64,000 nucleotides of DNA from a virus. Positions 17,425-26,850 of the stretch are shown piece after piece. Position 1 is the stretch's first letter. Every line of letters starts with the position of its first letter. The stretch spans positions 80,119 to 144,118 of IMG/VR virus record IMGVR_UViG_3300040809_000996, one strand, 5' to 3'. The notes under the pieces are model-generated. The model was not told where the DNA came from. It did no database searches and was given only the letters and a program-made list of their open reading frames with translations. The position numbers and the translations under genes were made by a program.

Positions 17425-20400
17425 ATGAAAGATTTACGAAAAGTTGCAAAGCCTTCTAAGGATAATTGGAAATTGTGGGTAAACATTGGAAATGATTTAA
17501 TTGACGAATATGAAGAAATATTAGGCTTATCCGAACCAGAAATTGATGATACTGGATATAGAGATAAAATTAGAGATAAAATTAGAGATTCTATAACAAG
17601 TGTCAAAGATATGTTTGCCTTATTAGAGGCTGAATCTGCTTTTAAGAAACGACAAAAACGTAAAGATTTAGATGATAGATGGAATTACTGGAAAAAGGTA
17701 ATTAGACAGGCTTATAAAACTGTTCCCGGACCTGCAAAAGATGCATTCAAAAATATTATTCGTAGAAGAGATAAAATTTATTTTGCAGCAACAGATTCTT
17801 CTGATCCAGCATTAGGAGGATCAAGTGGATTTGATCCTGGCACAAAATCTTCAGGAACGTTTACAGGTAGCGGAGATGATGTTGAAGCAGATGCAATGCT
17901 AGCAAATTTACCTAAGCAAAGCGGCATGGGTATGCAGAGCCAGATAGATCCTAGCAATAGAGTAGCAAAAGATCAAAAAAATCGTGACGGATATACAGAA
18001 AGAATTCAACGTATAATGTATTCGTTAAATATGGGCGATTTGAAAAATAGTGTACGTAAGGCAAAAACAGATTTAAGAAATATCACAGCTCAGTTGCCAA
18101 ACGCCGAAGCAGCAAAATACAGCACAATATTTTATTCATTATTAGCAACAAAATTAGGACTCCAGGGATTCGTAAGATCAGACCGTATAGTTTTTGCAGA
18201 TGGATCAACTGAAAAAGTTGATGCAAATAATGACACGCACAAAGAAATTGTCCAAGCTCAATTTGATTTAGATTTAATAGATTCTACAAAAGCAAACAAA
18301 TTAGTAGATCTTTTTGGGTTGAACGATCTACCTTCTCAAAGCGGCATGTCACAGCAGATGCAAGCTGGAACAAAAGGTTTTAAAAATACAGGGGAATTGA
18401 AATTAAAAGGAACTTCAAAAACATTGCCTCCTCTAACATCTGATACTTATAAAGAATATGTAACAGCTTACCAAAAAATATTGAGAAAATATAAATCAGG
18501 CAGCGGAAAAGGCGGCGGGTATAAAGATCTCTCAAAAGAATCTATTGCAGAACAAATTAGACACACACTTAATTTATTTTTAGTAGAACAACCTATGAAA
18601 ATAAATCAGACTGATGCATATGACCTAGCTGCAATTGAGAAAGCCTTTCAGACTGCGGCAAAGCGAAAGACTATTAAACCTGCAGAACATGATATTTTCA
18701 AAAAAGTATTACAGCAAAGAGATGAAATAACTAAACAATCTGCAAGTACAAAAGGTAGTACACCTGATACGCTTAAAAAAGCAATGGATATCAAAGCACC
18801 TGGTAGCGATACAAATTATGGTGTATTTAACGATCAAGTAATGGCTGTTATAAATAATCCTTCACCTGAGAATTTAATAAAACAAGCTGAGGCAGCAGCA
18901 GCAATGGATTTAGATGGGTTTGACACAGACCGAATGAAATTTAGCGCATTTTACGGACATGTAGCGAAAGCTATGGGATTGACAGGGTTGATCACTCATA
19001 GAAACTCATTTATGAATAGTCCTATGGTTGTTTCTTCAAAAGCAAGGAAAACTGACTTCAGTAATAAAATGCCAGATATGTTACCATTTGGCGAGTACAG
19101 TGTTGAAGCAGTTGATTTTGATAATCCACAACACAAAGCAGTTGCACAAGCTCAGCTTAATAAAAACTTATTACCTGCTTCTATACAAATGAGCAGCACT
19201 AATACAGTTGATGATGTATACAAAAGATTTGGTATTACAAAGCAAGAACCACAAGAACCTGAAAAAACAGGTGATGTAAGTCCAACGGTTAAGAGTGGAG
19301 AACGAACTAAACCTGCTGATCTAGACACAGCAGATGAATTGCAAGCAGCCGGACAAGCAACTACTGATACCGGTCAAACTACATCAACTAGCGGTCGGTC
19401 AGATCGACCCTCAGCTGATGGCGGACTGGCAGCAAATAAAGTAGGTAGTGAGTTTGGTAAAAAGTTTGGACAAAAATATAATAAAGACAAAATGCCAACA
19501 GGCAAATATGCTTATGTTAGATATGTGCCAATACCAAAAAACTTGAATAGGCTGTTTAGAGGTGATAAAAAAACCCAGTATTATGTAGATAGATTACCTA
19601 TTCCTGGAAGAGGCTTGATGAGTAATCAACTGCAGATTACTTCAGATACAAAAGGCACTGGATTTGAAACTGTACACGATACTAAATTTAACAGGGCTCG
19701 TGATGCAATTATGCAATTCTTAAAGGACAATAATACTTCATTAATTGATCAAGCTCAAGCAGATAAGTTTGCAAAATTTCAAGCAACTAATGCAGAGCTA
19801 GACGCAAACAAGGGTGACCCAGGTGAAACAGGTGACTTATGGAGCCAAAGCCAATTTGGTAAAGATGCATTAGCCAAAAAGAAAGCTGAACGAGAACGTA
19901 AATTTAATTATGCCGCAGATCCTGACTCAACTGGATCAGGATTAGGATCTCCTGGGACTGGGTCTCGTCCAGCATCTGCGATGGGCACAGGCAAAACCCC
20001 AGGCAAAGCTGTATATTACGACTACATAAATTCAAGCGGACAGATGAGGAAAAAAGTATGGGCCATATACGATGCAAATGATACAGAAGTTGACAGAGGA
20101 AAAGAGGGTCAAAAATACACAGGTACACTACCCACAAAAAATGAATACCGGAATAGACAAGAAGCTGGAACTACAAATCATTTACAAGGCGGGCAAGGTG
20201 GAAACAATCTAGGAGGTAGAAGACCAGCATACTACACTGGACCTCTACAAGGGGGCAGGTTTAAAATACATAGCGCAGATGGGACGGTGATTAAAACTGT
20301 ACGAGAGCAGCCAACAAATTTACCTACGGAAAATCAATACAAGGCAACAGACAGGGTAGTTCCGGCAGATAGTGACACAGAGCGGGAGCGGGTAAACAGG

Positions 20401-20718
20401 CTAGACCAATTCCACAGCGAACTTGGACAACGAAAACAAACATCTACAGTAAATGACAAGGTTGATAAAAAAATTCCTGTACAAAATCAAGATGCAAATA
20501 AAGTTAATGACGCTCCGGATTCATCGGTGCAGTCTGCTGCAAACAAACGTCCGGAAGGACCACTTAAAGATGTGATTAATAAAGCAAAAGACGAGCTATC
20601 TAGTAGTGGGAAAGAAGATTATGAGCAGTACCAAAAAAATCTAAGAAAGAAAGACAATTCCAGCACAGATTTTACAAGATTATTAAAGAACGCAGGTTTA
20701 TTAAAAGAGTTTTATTAA
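17425..20718 (+). CDS. Very long low-complexity protein, probable internal virion protein
   Basis: 1097 residues. No enzyme domain is recognised. It has a charged helical N-terminus (to about 115), repeated patches such as LPKQSGMGMQSQ and LPSQSGMSQQMQ, and repeated helical blocks of the kind YKEYVTAYQKILRKYKSGSGKGG and IEKAFQTAAKRKTIKPAEHDIFKKVLQQRDE that alternate with Gly/Ser/Thr-rich linkers. After residue 690 come KYNKDKMPTGKYAYVRYVPIPKNLNRLFRG and Gly-rich segments with KVWAIYDAND-type strands. The C-terminus LLKNAGLLKEFY echoes the start of the next protein. Packaged structural protein is the likeliest reading, from context only. Confidence 0.55.
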   Translation: MKDLRKVAKPSKDNWKLWVNIGNDLIDEYEEILGLSEPEIDDTGYRDKIRDKIRDSITSVKDMFALLEAESAFKKRQKRKDLDDRWNYWKKVIRQAYKTVPGPAKDAFKNIIRRRDKIYFAATDSSDPALGGSSGFDPGTKSSGTFTGSGDDVEADAMLANLPKQSGMGMQSQIDPSNRVAKDQKNRDGYTERIQRIMYSLNMGDLKNSVRKAKTDLRNITAQLPNAEAAKYSTIFYSLLATKLGLQGFVRSDRIVFADGSTEKVDANNDTHKEIVQAQFDLDLIDSTKANKLVDLFGLNDLPSQSGMSQQMQAGTKGFKNTGELKLKGTSKTLPPLTSDTYKEYVTAYQKILRKYKSGSGKGGGYKDLSKESIAEQIRHTLNLFLVEQPMKINQTDAYDLAAIEKAFQTAAKRKTIKPAEHDIFKKVLQQRDEITKQSASTKGSTPDTLKKAMDIKAPGSDTNYGVFNDQVMAVINNPSPENLIKQAEAAAAMDLDGFDTDRMKFSAFYGHVAKAMGLTGLITHRNSFMNSPMVVSSKARKTDFSNKMPDMLPFGEYSVEAVDFDNPQHKAVAQAQLNKNLLPASIQMSSTNTVDDVYKRFGITKQEPQEPEKTGDVSPTVKSGERTKPADLDTADELQAAGQATTDTGQTTSTSGRSDRPSADGGLAANKVGSEFGKKFGQKYNKDKMPTGKYAYVRYVPIPKNLNRLFRGDKKTQYYVDRLPIPGRGLMSNQLQITSDTKGTGFETVHDTKFNRARDAIMQFLKDNNTSLIDQAQADKFAKFQATNAELDANKGDPGETGDLWSQSQFGKDALAKKKAERERKFNYAADPDSTGSGLGSPGTGSRPASAMGTGKTPGKAVYYDYINSSGQMRKKVWAIYDANDTEVDRGKEGQKYTGTLPTKNEYRNRQEAGTTNHLQGGQGGNNLGGRRPAYYTGPLQGGRFKIHSADGTVIKTVREQPTNLPTENQYKATDRVVPADSDTERERVNRLDQFHSELGQRKQTSTVNDKVDKKIPVQNQDANKVNDAPDSSVQSAANKRPEGPLKDVINKAKDELSSSGKEDYEQYQKNLRKKDNSSTDFTRLLKNAGLLKEFY

Positions 20719-20729
20719 GAGGAAAAACA

Positions 20730-22199
20730 ATGTTAAAAGAAGCAAGTATGAATATATCAATGACTGGAAACACCAGCAGCGAAGTCTTAGAATTAATGGC
20801 AATTCTAAAAAATGCAGGTTTAGACACTGCACATCTAGTTACAGACATGGACATTAATCAACCTATGCCTGATGAAGGTGATCATATGTGTCCTGCTTGT
20901 GCTGCAGCCCACAGCATGGATACACCGTGTGGAGAAGCAGTAGAAGAAGAATATGCTAATTCTCCAGACGAAGAATATCAAGATGATTCATACATGCTAC
21001 AGGATTTATCTGGTGGCTTAAATAGGAAAAAAGATAAAGGTGCGTTACGAGCTAAAGATCCTGCAATAACATATGAGCAAAAATTAAAAGCACAGTTAAA
21101 AAAAAACTTGTATGAAAAGTACGAACAACTAGATGAATTCAGTTGGAATGATGTAGTATCAGCCGGTAAGAACTTATTCAACAAGGCTACCGGTGGAGGA
21201 TCAGATAATAATCAGCAACCGCAAACTACGCAAACAAAAACAGCAGCTAAACCTACGGCAAAAAAAAAGAAAAAGAAAAAGGACCCTGCAGCACAGCTTG
21301 ATGCACAGATTGCAAATGTAAAAAACCAGCCTGATACTTATAAAGCAACAATGAATTATGGAACTGGTAAAACAGTCGAGTTAAATAAAGAACAAATGAT
21401 AAAATATTTAGAGCAAAAGAGAGATCATTATAAAGGTGGCGGCGATCAATTTAGCTTAATGGACAAAGAGGATGAATTTATAAAAAATGCTCAAAGTGTT
21501 GGATCTGCAGACAAAGGGGCCGAAGATGCAGAAAAACAAGATCAAACTCAAGCGCAGAAGGTTTCTGCTACAGACGATAATACTCAACAAAGTAGTGGTC
21601 AACAAACACCACCTGAACAACAACCAGCAGCAGCACCTGAAACACCACCTGAAGAACAAACACCACCTGAACAACAACCAGCAGCAGCAGAACCAGCAGC
21701 AGCAGAAGAACCAGCAGCTGGTCAGCAGGCATACGATCCTACAGCAGAATATACACCCGATATAGCACCAACTCCAGCTGAAGAACCACCAGCAGGACAA
21801 GCAAATCCCCAAGCAGGTCCGCCTCCTACTCCGACAAAAGGACAAGAGCCAACAGCAGAACCGGCAACTCAACCAGATGTTTCACAAACACAACCTACAG
21901 GAGCAGAGAAAAGTGGTGGAGCAGCCAAGCCAGCAACAAATGATCAAGCAAATTATTTCCAACAGCAACGTGCAGGTGGAGCAGCCAAGCCAGCACCTAA
22001 GCCAGCAGCTAAGCCAGCAGCTAAGCCAGCAGCACAACAGGCGAATTTTGCACAAGGTGGCGGTGGAGCAGCACCTCAGGCAAAAGGTGGAGCAGCACCA
22101 AAAATTGATCCAAAAATACAAGCGGTTAGTAAAAAGATAGTTAACTACTTACAAGGGCAAGGCGTAGATCCAAAAACCTTCTTTACAAATCTAGTTTAA
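20730..22199 (+). CDS. Pro/Ala/Gln-rich protein with a Cys cluster, probable internal virion protein
   Basis: 489 residues. The N-terminus MNISMTGNTSSEVLELMAIL plus KNAGL, followed by CPACAAAHSMDTPCG (about residues 54-68) and ANSPDEEYQDDSYMLQDLSGGLNR, is a conserved block of marine T4-like phages with a possible zinc site. From about residue 165 the protein is a tract of KKKKKK, then PPEQQPAA-type repeats and AKPAAKPAAK. Only the last 30 residues (KIQAVSKKIVNYLQGQGVDPKTFF) look folded. Function unknown; location between the two terminase genes suggests a packaged protein. Confidence 0.6.
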   Translation: MLKEASMNISMTGNTSSEVLELMAILKNAGLDTAHLVTDMDINQPMPDEGDHMCPACAAAHSMDTPCGEAVEEEYANSPDEEYQDDSYMLQDLSGGLNRKKDKGALRAKDPAITYEQKLKAQLKKNLYEKYEQLDEFSWNDVVSAGKNLFNKATGGGSDNNQQPQTTQTKTAAKPTAKKKKKKKDPAAQLDAQIANVKNQPDTYKATMNYGTGKTVELNKEQMIKYLEQKRDHYKGGGDQFSLMDKEDEFIKNAQSVGSADKGAEDAEKQDQTQAQKVSATDDNTQQSSGQQTPPEQQPAAAPETPPEEQTPPEQQPAAAEPAAAEEPAAGQQAYDPTAEYTPDIAPTPAEEPPAGQANPQAGPPPTPTKGQEPTAEPATQPDVSQTQPTGAEKSGGAAKPATNDQANYFQQQRAGGAAKPAPKPAAKPAAKPAAQQANFAQGGGGAAPQAKGGAAPKIDPKIQAVSKKIVNYLQGQGVDPKTFFTNLV

Positions 22200-22204
22200 A
22201 TAAA

Positions 22205-23785
22205 ATGAGTAAATCTTTAGATGGTGTAATAACTAAAAAAGCAAATCAAACAGAAACTTTTACAAACGAACAAATTGAGGATCTTATGAAATGCATGAAT
22301 CCTCAAGATGGATACTTATACTTCTCTAAAAATTTTGCATATATTCAACATCCTGTAAAAGGCAAATTAAAATTTGATCCGTTTGAATACCAAGTTAGAC
22401 TTTTTGATACATATCACAAATATCGATTTAATATAAACATGTTGCCAAGACAAACAGGTAAAACTACTTGTGCTGCAATTTATCTAACTTGGTTTGCAAT
22501 GTTTAACCCTGATCAAACAATTTTAATTGCTGCCCACAAATATACAGGCGCACAAGAAATTATGCAAAGGGTTAGATATGTGTATGAAATGTGTCCAGAT
22601 TATATTAGAGCAGGAGTAATTAGTTATAACAAAGGTAGCATTGAATTTGAAAACGGATCTCGTATTGTAAGTGCAACTACAACAGATAACACTGGTAGAG
22701 GTATGAGTATATCTTTATTATACTGTGACGAGTTTGCGTTTGTAGCTCCAAACATTGCAGAAGAATTTTGGACCAGTATATCACCTACCCTCGCAACTGG
22801 TGGTCGTGCAATTATCACCAGTACACCAAACTCAGACGAAGATACATTTGCAACAATTTGGAAACAAGCAGAACAAAAGTATGACGATCATGGAAATGAA
22901 CAAGAATTAGGACTTAATGGATTCCATAGTTTTACAGTGCATTGGGATGAACACCCTGATCGTGACGAAGAATGGCGCGAAGCTGAAATGGGTCGCATTG
23001 GAGAAGAACGTTTCCGCAGAGAATATGGGTGTGAATTTTTAGTTTATGATGAAACACTTATTAATAGCATGACACTTGCTACAATGGAAGCATCTAAAGT
23101 TGTTGTAAACATGGGGCAAACACGATGGTACGACAAAATAAAACCAGATGCAACATATGTAGTAGGTTTAGATCCTAGTATGGGAACTGGTGGTGATTAT
23201 GCTGCTATACAAATAATAGAATTACCTACATATAAACAAGTAGGTGAATGGAGGCATAATACAACTGCAATACCAGGACAGATCCGTGTGTTAAAAGATA
23301 TTTGCGATTATATTGCTAGCCATACAAAAAACGCAACAAATATATACTGGAGTGTTGAAAACAATGCTATTGGAGAAGCTGCTTTACTTGTAATTAATGA
23401 TTTCGGAGAAGAAAATATTCCTGGATTATTTATTAGTGAGCCTATACGCAAAGGTCATGTAAGGAAGTTTAGGAAAGGATTTAATACTACACATAGCAGT
23501 AAATTAACCGCATGTAGTAAATTAAAAGTAATGATTGAAAATAATAAATTACAGATTACAAGTGCTCCGTTAATTAGTGAATTGAAAAATTTTGTTGCTG
23601 TAGGAACCACATATAGGGCAAAAGCAGAAGAGAGTGACGATCTAGTAAGCGCAATGTTGTTATGTTTACGCATTATTAGTATATTGCGAGATTGGGACCC
23701 ACGGATATATAATTCATTTAAAAGCATGGACGAAGAGGAAGATTATCAGGCACCTATGCCTATCTTTGTAAGTACCAACTATTGA
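22205..23785 (+). CDS. gp17: Terminase large subunit (gp17-like)
   Basis: 526 residues, slightly shorter than T4 gp17 (610). ATPase motifs: Walker A PRQTGKTT (about 81-88), ILIAAHKYTGA, Walker B LLYCDEFAF (172-180) and the coupling TSTPNSD. Nuclease domain: GLDPSMGTGGDYAAIQI (first catalytic Asp about 324), ENNAIG and ESDDLVSAM near the C-terminus. It packages DNA into the prohead and cuts concatemers. A TTTAAATA overlaps the previous stop codon just before the ATG and may be a weak late box. Confidence 0.93.
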   Translation: MSKSLDGVITKKANQTETFTNEQIEDLMKCMNPQDGYLYFSKNFAYIQHPVKGKLKFDPFEYQVRLFDTYHKYRFNINMLPRQTGKTTCAAIYLTWFAMFNPDQTILIAAHKYTGAQEIMQRVRYVYEMCPDYIRAGVISYNKGSIEFENGSRIVSATTTDNTGRGMSISLLYCDEFAFVAPNIAEEFWTSISPTLATGGRAIITSTPNSDEDTFATIWKQAEQKYDDHGNEQELGLNGFHSFTVHWDEHPDRDEEWREAEMGRIGEERFRREYGCEFLVYDETLINSMTLATMEASKVVVNMGQTRWYDKIKPDATYVVGLDPSMGTGGDYAAIQIIELPTYKQVGEWRHNTTAIPGQIRVLKDICDYIASHTKNATNIYWSVENNAIGEAALLVINDFGEENIPGLFISEPIRKGHVRKFRKGFNTTHSSKLTACSKLKVMIENNKLQITSAPLISELKNFVAVGTTYRAKAEESDDLVSAMLLCLRIISILRDWDPRIYNSFKSMDEEEDYQAPMPIFVSTNY

Positions 23786-23791
23786 TAAATA
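23784..23791 (+). promoter_or_regulatory. Late promoter -10 box ending 5 nt before an ATG
   Basis: GATAAATA overlaps the gp17 stop codon; CAATT separates it from the ATG at 23797. No ribosome-binding site fits in between, so the transcript would be leaderless or nearly so. Confidence 0.6.
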
Positions 23792-23796
23792 CAATT

Positions 23797-25539
23797 ATGG
23801 AAAAGAACATTAATTTTATAGGCGAAGAGCTATTTAACAAAGTTAGAGGAAAATTTCCCAGTGTTACACTAGGTGACGAAGAAGGAAATGTAACTAACGA
23901 ACCAAAAGAAGCAAGATTTTTTGATTTTGATTTTACAGAAAATGGCGATAGTTTGGGCAAAGTAAGCATAGCTCTTGATGAAAAAAGTTTGAACATTATG
24001 TATGCACAAAATTTTGTAGAAGGACAAGATGCAACTACAAAGAAAAATTGGTATGCATTTTTAAGAGAATTAAGAAACTTTTCAAAAAAGAGATTATTAA
24101 CTTTTGATGTAAGAGACATAACAAAAAGTAATTTAAATAGAAGAGATTATCAATTTTTAGCTAAAAACGCCGGAGAAGGAGCAATGACAGAATCACGACT
24201 TTATGGAACTAGTAAAACTAGTTATCAAGATATAGGTGCTGCTAGATTAAGTATTAAGCATTCGCAACCAGTAAATAATAATCTAGCAAGTGGCCGAACA
24301 CAACATATAGAAAATATATATGTAGAAAATGCCGAAGGAGAGAGATTTAAATATCCAATCAAGCATTTAAATGGCGCACGGGCAATGGCTAGACACGTCT
24401 CAGAAGGAGGCACAATGCATGATGATTTTGGCAAGCACATTGTAGGTCTTAGCGAAGAATTAGGTAAACTTAAGAAGTTTAAAAATTATGTAAGTCGATC
24501 AAGTGTTATGGCAGAAGGCTTATCTGAATATGCAGACATTGTAAATGATCGTATTACAACTGTAAAGAAAACTATCGAAAGCATCCAAAAAGAAAACAGA
24601 TATCGAGAAATGGTCGAAAATTTTAGTAATGAAGATCTACAAGAAGTTCCACAAGATGTTGCAGAAAATTGGATTGATCAATTAACTATCAAGCAATTCA
24701 ACGAAGAATTACAAGAAGTATTTCCTTACATTTATAAATTGATTAGTGAGAAACAAGCTGAAAAAATTACGCCTGATAATATTATTGATGAAGTAAATGA
24801 CGAAGAGGTAGAGGAAACAGAAAAAGAAGAAGATACTTTTCATGAATTTGAAGAATGGGCAGATGATATAGTAGATAATGCCCTTTCAGAAGATGATCTT
24901 AAGCCTAAGCAAAGTGTACCAGTAACTGAATTTATATTAAGCATGTATGATAGAGAAACAGGACAATTTCCAAAAGGAGAAACTGCTGTATTAACTGCTG
25001 TAGAAAAGGATTATGGCGAAAATCTAATCAACCCAGCTAAACAATTTATAGAAGCTATAAATCAAAAGTTCCAAGAGTACAACGGTTATAACACTGATGC
25101 CGATGGTGTATTAATGGACGACGATGTAGAAGAAAGATTAATTGATCCTAAACCAAAAAGTGATAGACGATATTTTGTAGTTCCTAACATGGAAGATTAT
25201 TATGACATACAGAATGACAGAAGATTTGCCGGTTACATAGAAGTTGCTGATGAAAATTCAGAAGTCATGGTATTGCCTAATTCTGCGTTCCATAAATTAA
25301 AAATGATGTATGGCAATAAAATACACGAAGTTGATCCGCAATTCACAAAGACCTACGAAAACGATGTAGACGAATCCGGTTTACAATATCATATTGGTAA
25401 AAAGAAATATGGCAAAGATGGCATGAAAGCCCTTGCTCAAGCAGGAAGAGATGGCGCCAATCAAGAAGAGCTTGGTAGAATTAAAGATAAGTACAGTACA
25501 GAAGCACAAGATATTTTGAAGCTTGCTGGAATAGCATAA
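23797..25539 (+). CDS. Conserved virion-region protein, unknown
   Basis: 580 residues from the ATG at 23797 (an in-frame TTG at 23782 is less likely because the -10 box overlaps it). No enzyme motif. The N-terminal third is alpha/beta (RFFDFDFTENGDSLGKVSIALDEKSLNIMYAQNF). The centre holds an acidic tract EVNDEEVEETEKEEDTFHEFEE. The C-terminus contains RRYFVVPNMEDYYDIQ and the marine-phage motif GMKALAQAGRDGANQEELGRIKDKY. A head or portal-associated role would fit the T4 order gp17-gp20, but the protein does not resemble gp20. Structural is inference. Confidence 0.6.
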   Translation: MEKNINFIGEELFNKVRGKFPSVTLGDEEGNVTNEPKEARFFDFDFTENGDSLGKVSIALDEKSLNIMYAQNFVEGQDATTKKNWYAFLRELRNFSKKRLLTFDVRDITKSNLNRRDYQFLAKNAGEGAMTESRLYGTSKTSYQDIGAARLSIKHSQPVNNNLASGRTQHIENIYVENAEGERFKYPIKHLNGARAMARHVSEGGTMHDDFGKHIVGLSEELGKLKKFKNYVSRSSVMAEGLSEYADIVNDRITTVKKTIESIQKENRYREMVENFSNEDLQEVPQDVAENWIDQLTIKQFNEELQEVFPYIYKLISEKQAEKITPDNIIDEVNDEEVEETEKEEDTFHEFEEWADDIVDNALSEDDLKPKQSVPVTEFILSMYDRETGQFPKGETAVLTAVEKDYGENLINPAKQFIEAINQKFQEYNGYNTDADGVLMDDDVEERLIDPKPKSDRRYFVVPNMEDYYDIQNDRRFAGYIEVADENSEVMVLPNSAFHKLKMMYGNKIHEVDPQFTKTYENDVDESGLQYHIGKKKYGKDGMKALAQAGRDGANQEELGRIKDKYSTEAQDILKLAGIA

Positions 25540-25548
25540 AAGGAAATT

Positions 25549-25734
25549 ATGAAATTATTTTTTACTGTAGCGGCTGCAACTATTTTACTCGCAGCTTGTA
25601 CTACACCACACAGAGAACACCATATGTCACGAATGCATGATCATGATCATTGCAATTCATGGCAACATCATGATCATGACGATCAACACGGAAGTTCATA
25701 CTGGCACACACACTGCACAGATGAACACAAATAA
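25549..25734 (+). CDS. His-rich lipoprotein
   Basis: 61 residues. MKLFFTVAAATILLAAC is a clear lipoprotein signal with lipobox LLAAC (cleavage before Cys17). The mature 45 residues include 15 His, many as DHDH and HDHDD clusters, plus Asp and two more Cys (C36, C57). Such a peptide could bind Zn, Cu or Ni at the membrane; it might equally be a lysis spanin-like outer-membrane subunit (Rz1-type lipoproteins are small, but Pro-rich rather than His-rich). AAAGGA precedes the ATG. It lies alone between the virion cluster and gp32. Confidence 0.75.
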   Translation: MKLFFTVAAATILLAACTTPHREHHMSRMHDHDHCNSWQHHDHDDQHGSSYWHTHCTDEHK

Positions 25735-25758
25735 TCTATCAAATCAGTAATTTAATTA

Positions 25759-25775
25759 TTGACATTTGATAAATA
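25759..25775 (+). promoter_or_regulatory. Promoter region upstream of gp32
   Basis: A perfect -35 hexamer TTGACA (25759-25764) and, overlapping its downstream side, a late-type box GATAAATA (25768-25775). A sigma-70 -10 at the 17-bp position would be the weak TAGCAT (25782-25787). Dual early and late expression of the SSB gene is plausible, as in T4. Confidence 0.45.
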
Positions 25776-25778
25776 CTC

Positions 25779-25804
25779 GTGTAGCATATATGTTTGTGCT
25801 ACAC
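25779..25804 (+). promoter_or_regulatory. Hairpin in the gp32 leader, candidate autoregulatory site
   Basis: GTGTAGCA and TGCTACAC form a perfect 8-bp stem with a 10-nt AU-rich loop, 51-76 nt before the ATG. The rest of the leader is AT-rich with three AAGGCA repeats, the last serving as ribosome-binding site. T4 gp32 represses its own mRNA through a pseudoknot at nearly the same distance from the start, followed by unstructured RNA. I found no clean second stem for a pseudoknot. Confidence 0.6.
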
Positions 25805-25854
25805 ATTTAAGGCAACAGCTAAGGCACATTTAACAATTTATAGAAAGGCATATT

Positions 25855-26817
25855 ATGGCAACTTTAGCAGAAATTCGAGCAAAACTCAAAGAACAAGAAT
25901 CAAGACAAGGTGGAAACACATCCGGTGGTGATAACGGTATCTATCCCTTTTGGAATATGGCAGAGGGTACTACTGCATCTCTTAGGTTCCTTCCAGATGG
26001 CGATAACAACAATACTTTTTTCTGGCGAGAGCGACTAATGATCAAACTTCCTTTTGCAGGTGTAAAAGGAGAAACCGACAGTAAACCAGTACAGGTGCAA
26101 ATTCCTTGTATGGAAATGTATGGCGAGAGTTGTGCTATCCTTAATGAGGTACGTGGCTGGTTTAAAGATCCTAGCCTAGAAGAAATGGGTCGTAAGTATT
26201 GGAAAAAGCGTTCATATCTTTTCCAAGGTTTTGTGAACGACGATCCATTAAAAGAAGAAACTGTACCAGAAAATCCAATCCGCAGATTTATTATTGGACC
26301 TCAAATCTTCCAGATTATTAAACAAGCGTTAATGGATCCGGATATGGAAGAATTGCCAACTGATTATACAAGTGGTATTGACTTCCGTCTTAATAAGACA
26401 TCTAAAGGTGGATTTGCCGATTATTCAACTAGTAATTGGGCACGTAGAGAGCGGCCACTAAACGACAAAGAAATGCATGCAATTAATTCATTTGGCTTAT
26501 TTAATCTAAATGATTTCCTTCCTAAGAAACCAACTGATGTTGAGCTTAAAATCATTCAACAGATGTTTGAGGCTAGCGTAGACGGAGAAGCATACGATAG
26601 CGAACGATGGAGTCAATACTTCCGTCCAGCAGGAATGTCAGCAATGACTGGAGATCCTAATACAAATGCAAATTCTACTCCTACTACAACAACTACTGTA
26701 GTTGAAACAAAAGAAGAAACTGTTACAGTAAGCGAACCTGTAGTAGCAGAAACTTCAGCAGGCGGGGATAATGCAAAAGACATCCTTGCAATGATCCGAG
26801 CAAGACAAGCAGACTAA
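25855..26817 (+). CDS. gp32: Single-stranded DNA-binding protein (gp32-like)
   Basis: 320 residues (T4: 301). The N-terminal basic LAEIRAKLKEQESRQ corresponds to the cooperativity segment; GIYPFWNMAEGTTASLRFLPDGD, FFWRERLMIKLPFAG, and RFIIGPQIFQIIKQALMD belong to the OB-fold core. T4 uses one His and three Cys for zinc; here only C85 and C93 are in the equivalent region, so zinc binding is reduced or altered. The Thr-rich, then acidic C-terminus matches the protein-interaction tail. It works with UvsX and UvsY encoded immediately downstream. Confidence 0.92.
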   Translation: MATLAEIRAKLKEQESRQGGNTSGGDNGIYPFWNMAEGTTASLRFLPDGDNNNTFFWRERLMIKLPFAGVKGETDSKPVQVQIPCMEMYGESCAILNEVRGWFKDPSLEEMGRKYWKKRSYLFQGFVNDDPLKEETVPENPIRRFIIGPQIFQIIKQALMDPDMEELPTDYTSGIDFRLNKTSKGGFADYSTSNWARRERPLNDKEMHAINSFGLFNLNDFLPKKPTDVELKIIQQMFEASVDGEAYDSERWSQYFRPAGMSAMTGDPNTNANSTPTTTTTVVETKEETVTVSEPVVAETSAGGDNAKDILAMIRARQAD

Positions 26818-26827
26818 CACATTACCA

Positions 26828-26850
26828 GCAAGGAACATATTGTTCCTTGC
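26828..26850 (+). terminator. Hairpin between gp32 and uvsX
   Basis: Perfect 10-bp stem GCAAGGAACA/TGTTCCTTGC with a TAT loop, 11 bp after the gp32 stop codon. The T-run (TTTTT) comes 9 nt after the stem, so it may be a weak terminator, an mRNA-stabilising 3' hairpin or an attenuator rather than a strong terminator. AAGGCAC before the uvsX ATG follows. Confidence 0.6.

Noticed and set aside
21456-21872. Cys-rich 138-codon frame opposite the Pro/Ala-rich gene
   Set aside because: It is the antisense of GCA/CCA-rich codons; runs of CCCW are an artefact of that composition.
25549-25734. Rz1-type spanin subunit
   Set aside because: Lipobox and size fit, but the mature part is His-rich rather than Pro-rich and no overlapping Rz-like gene is found.
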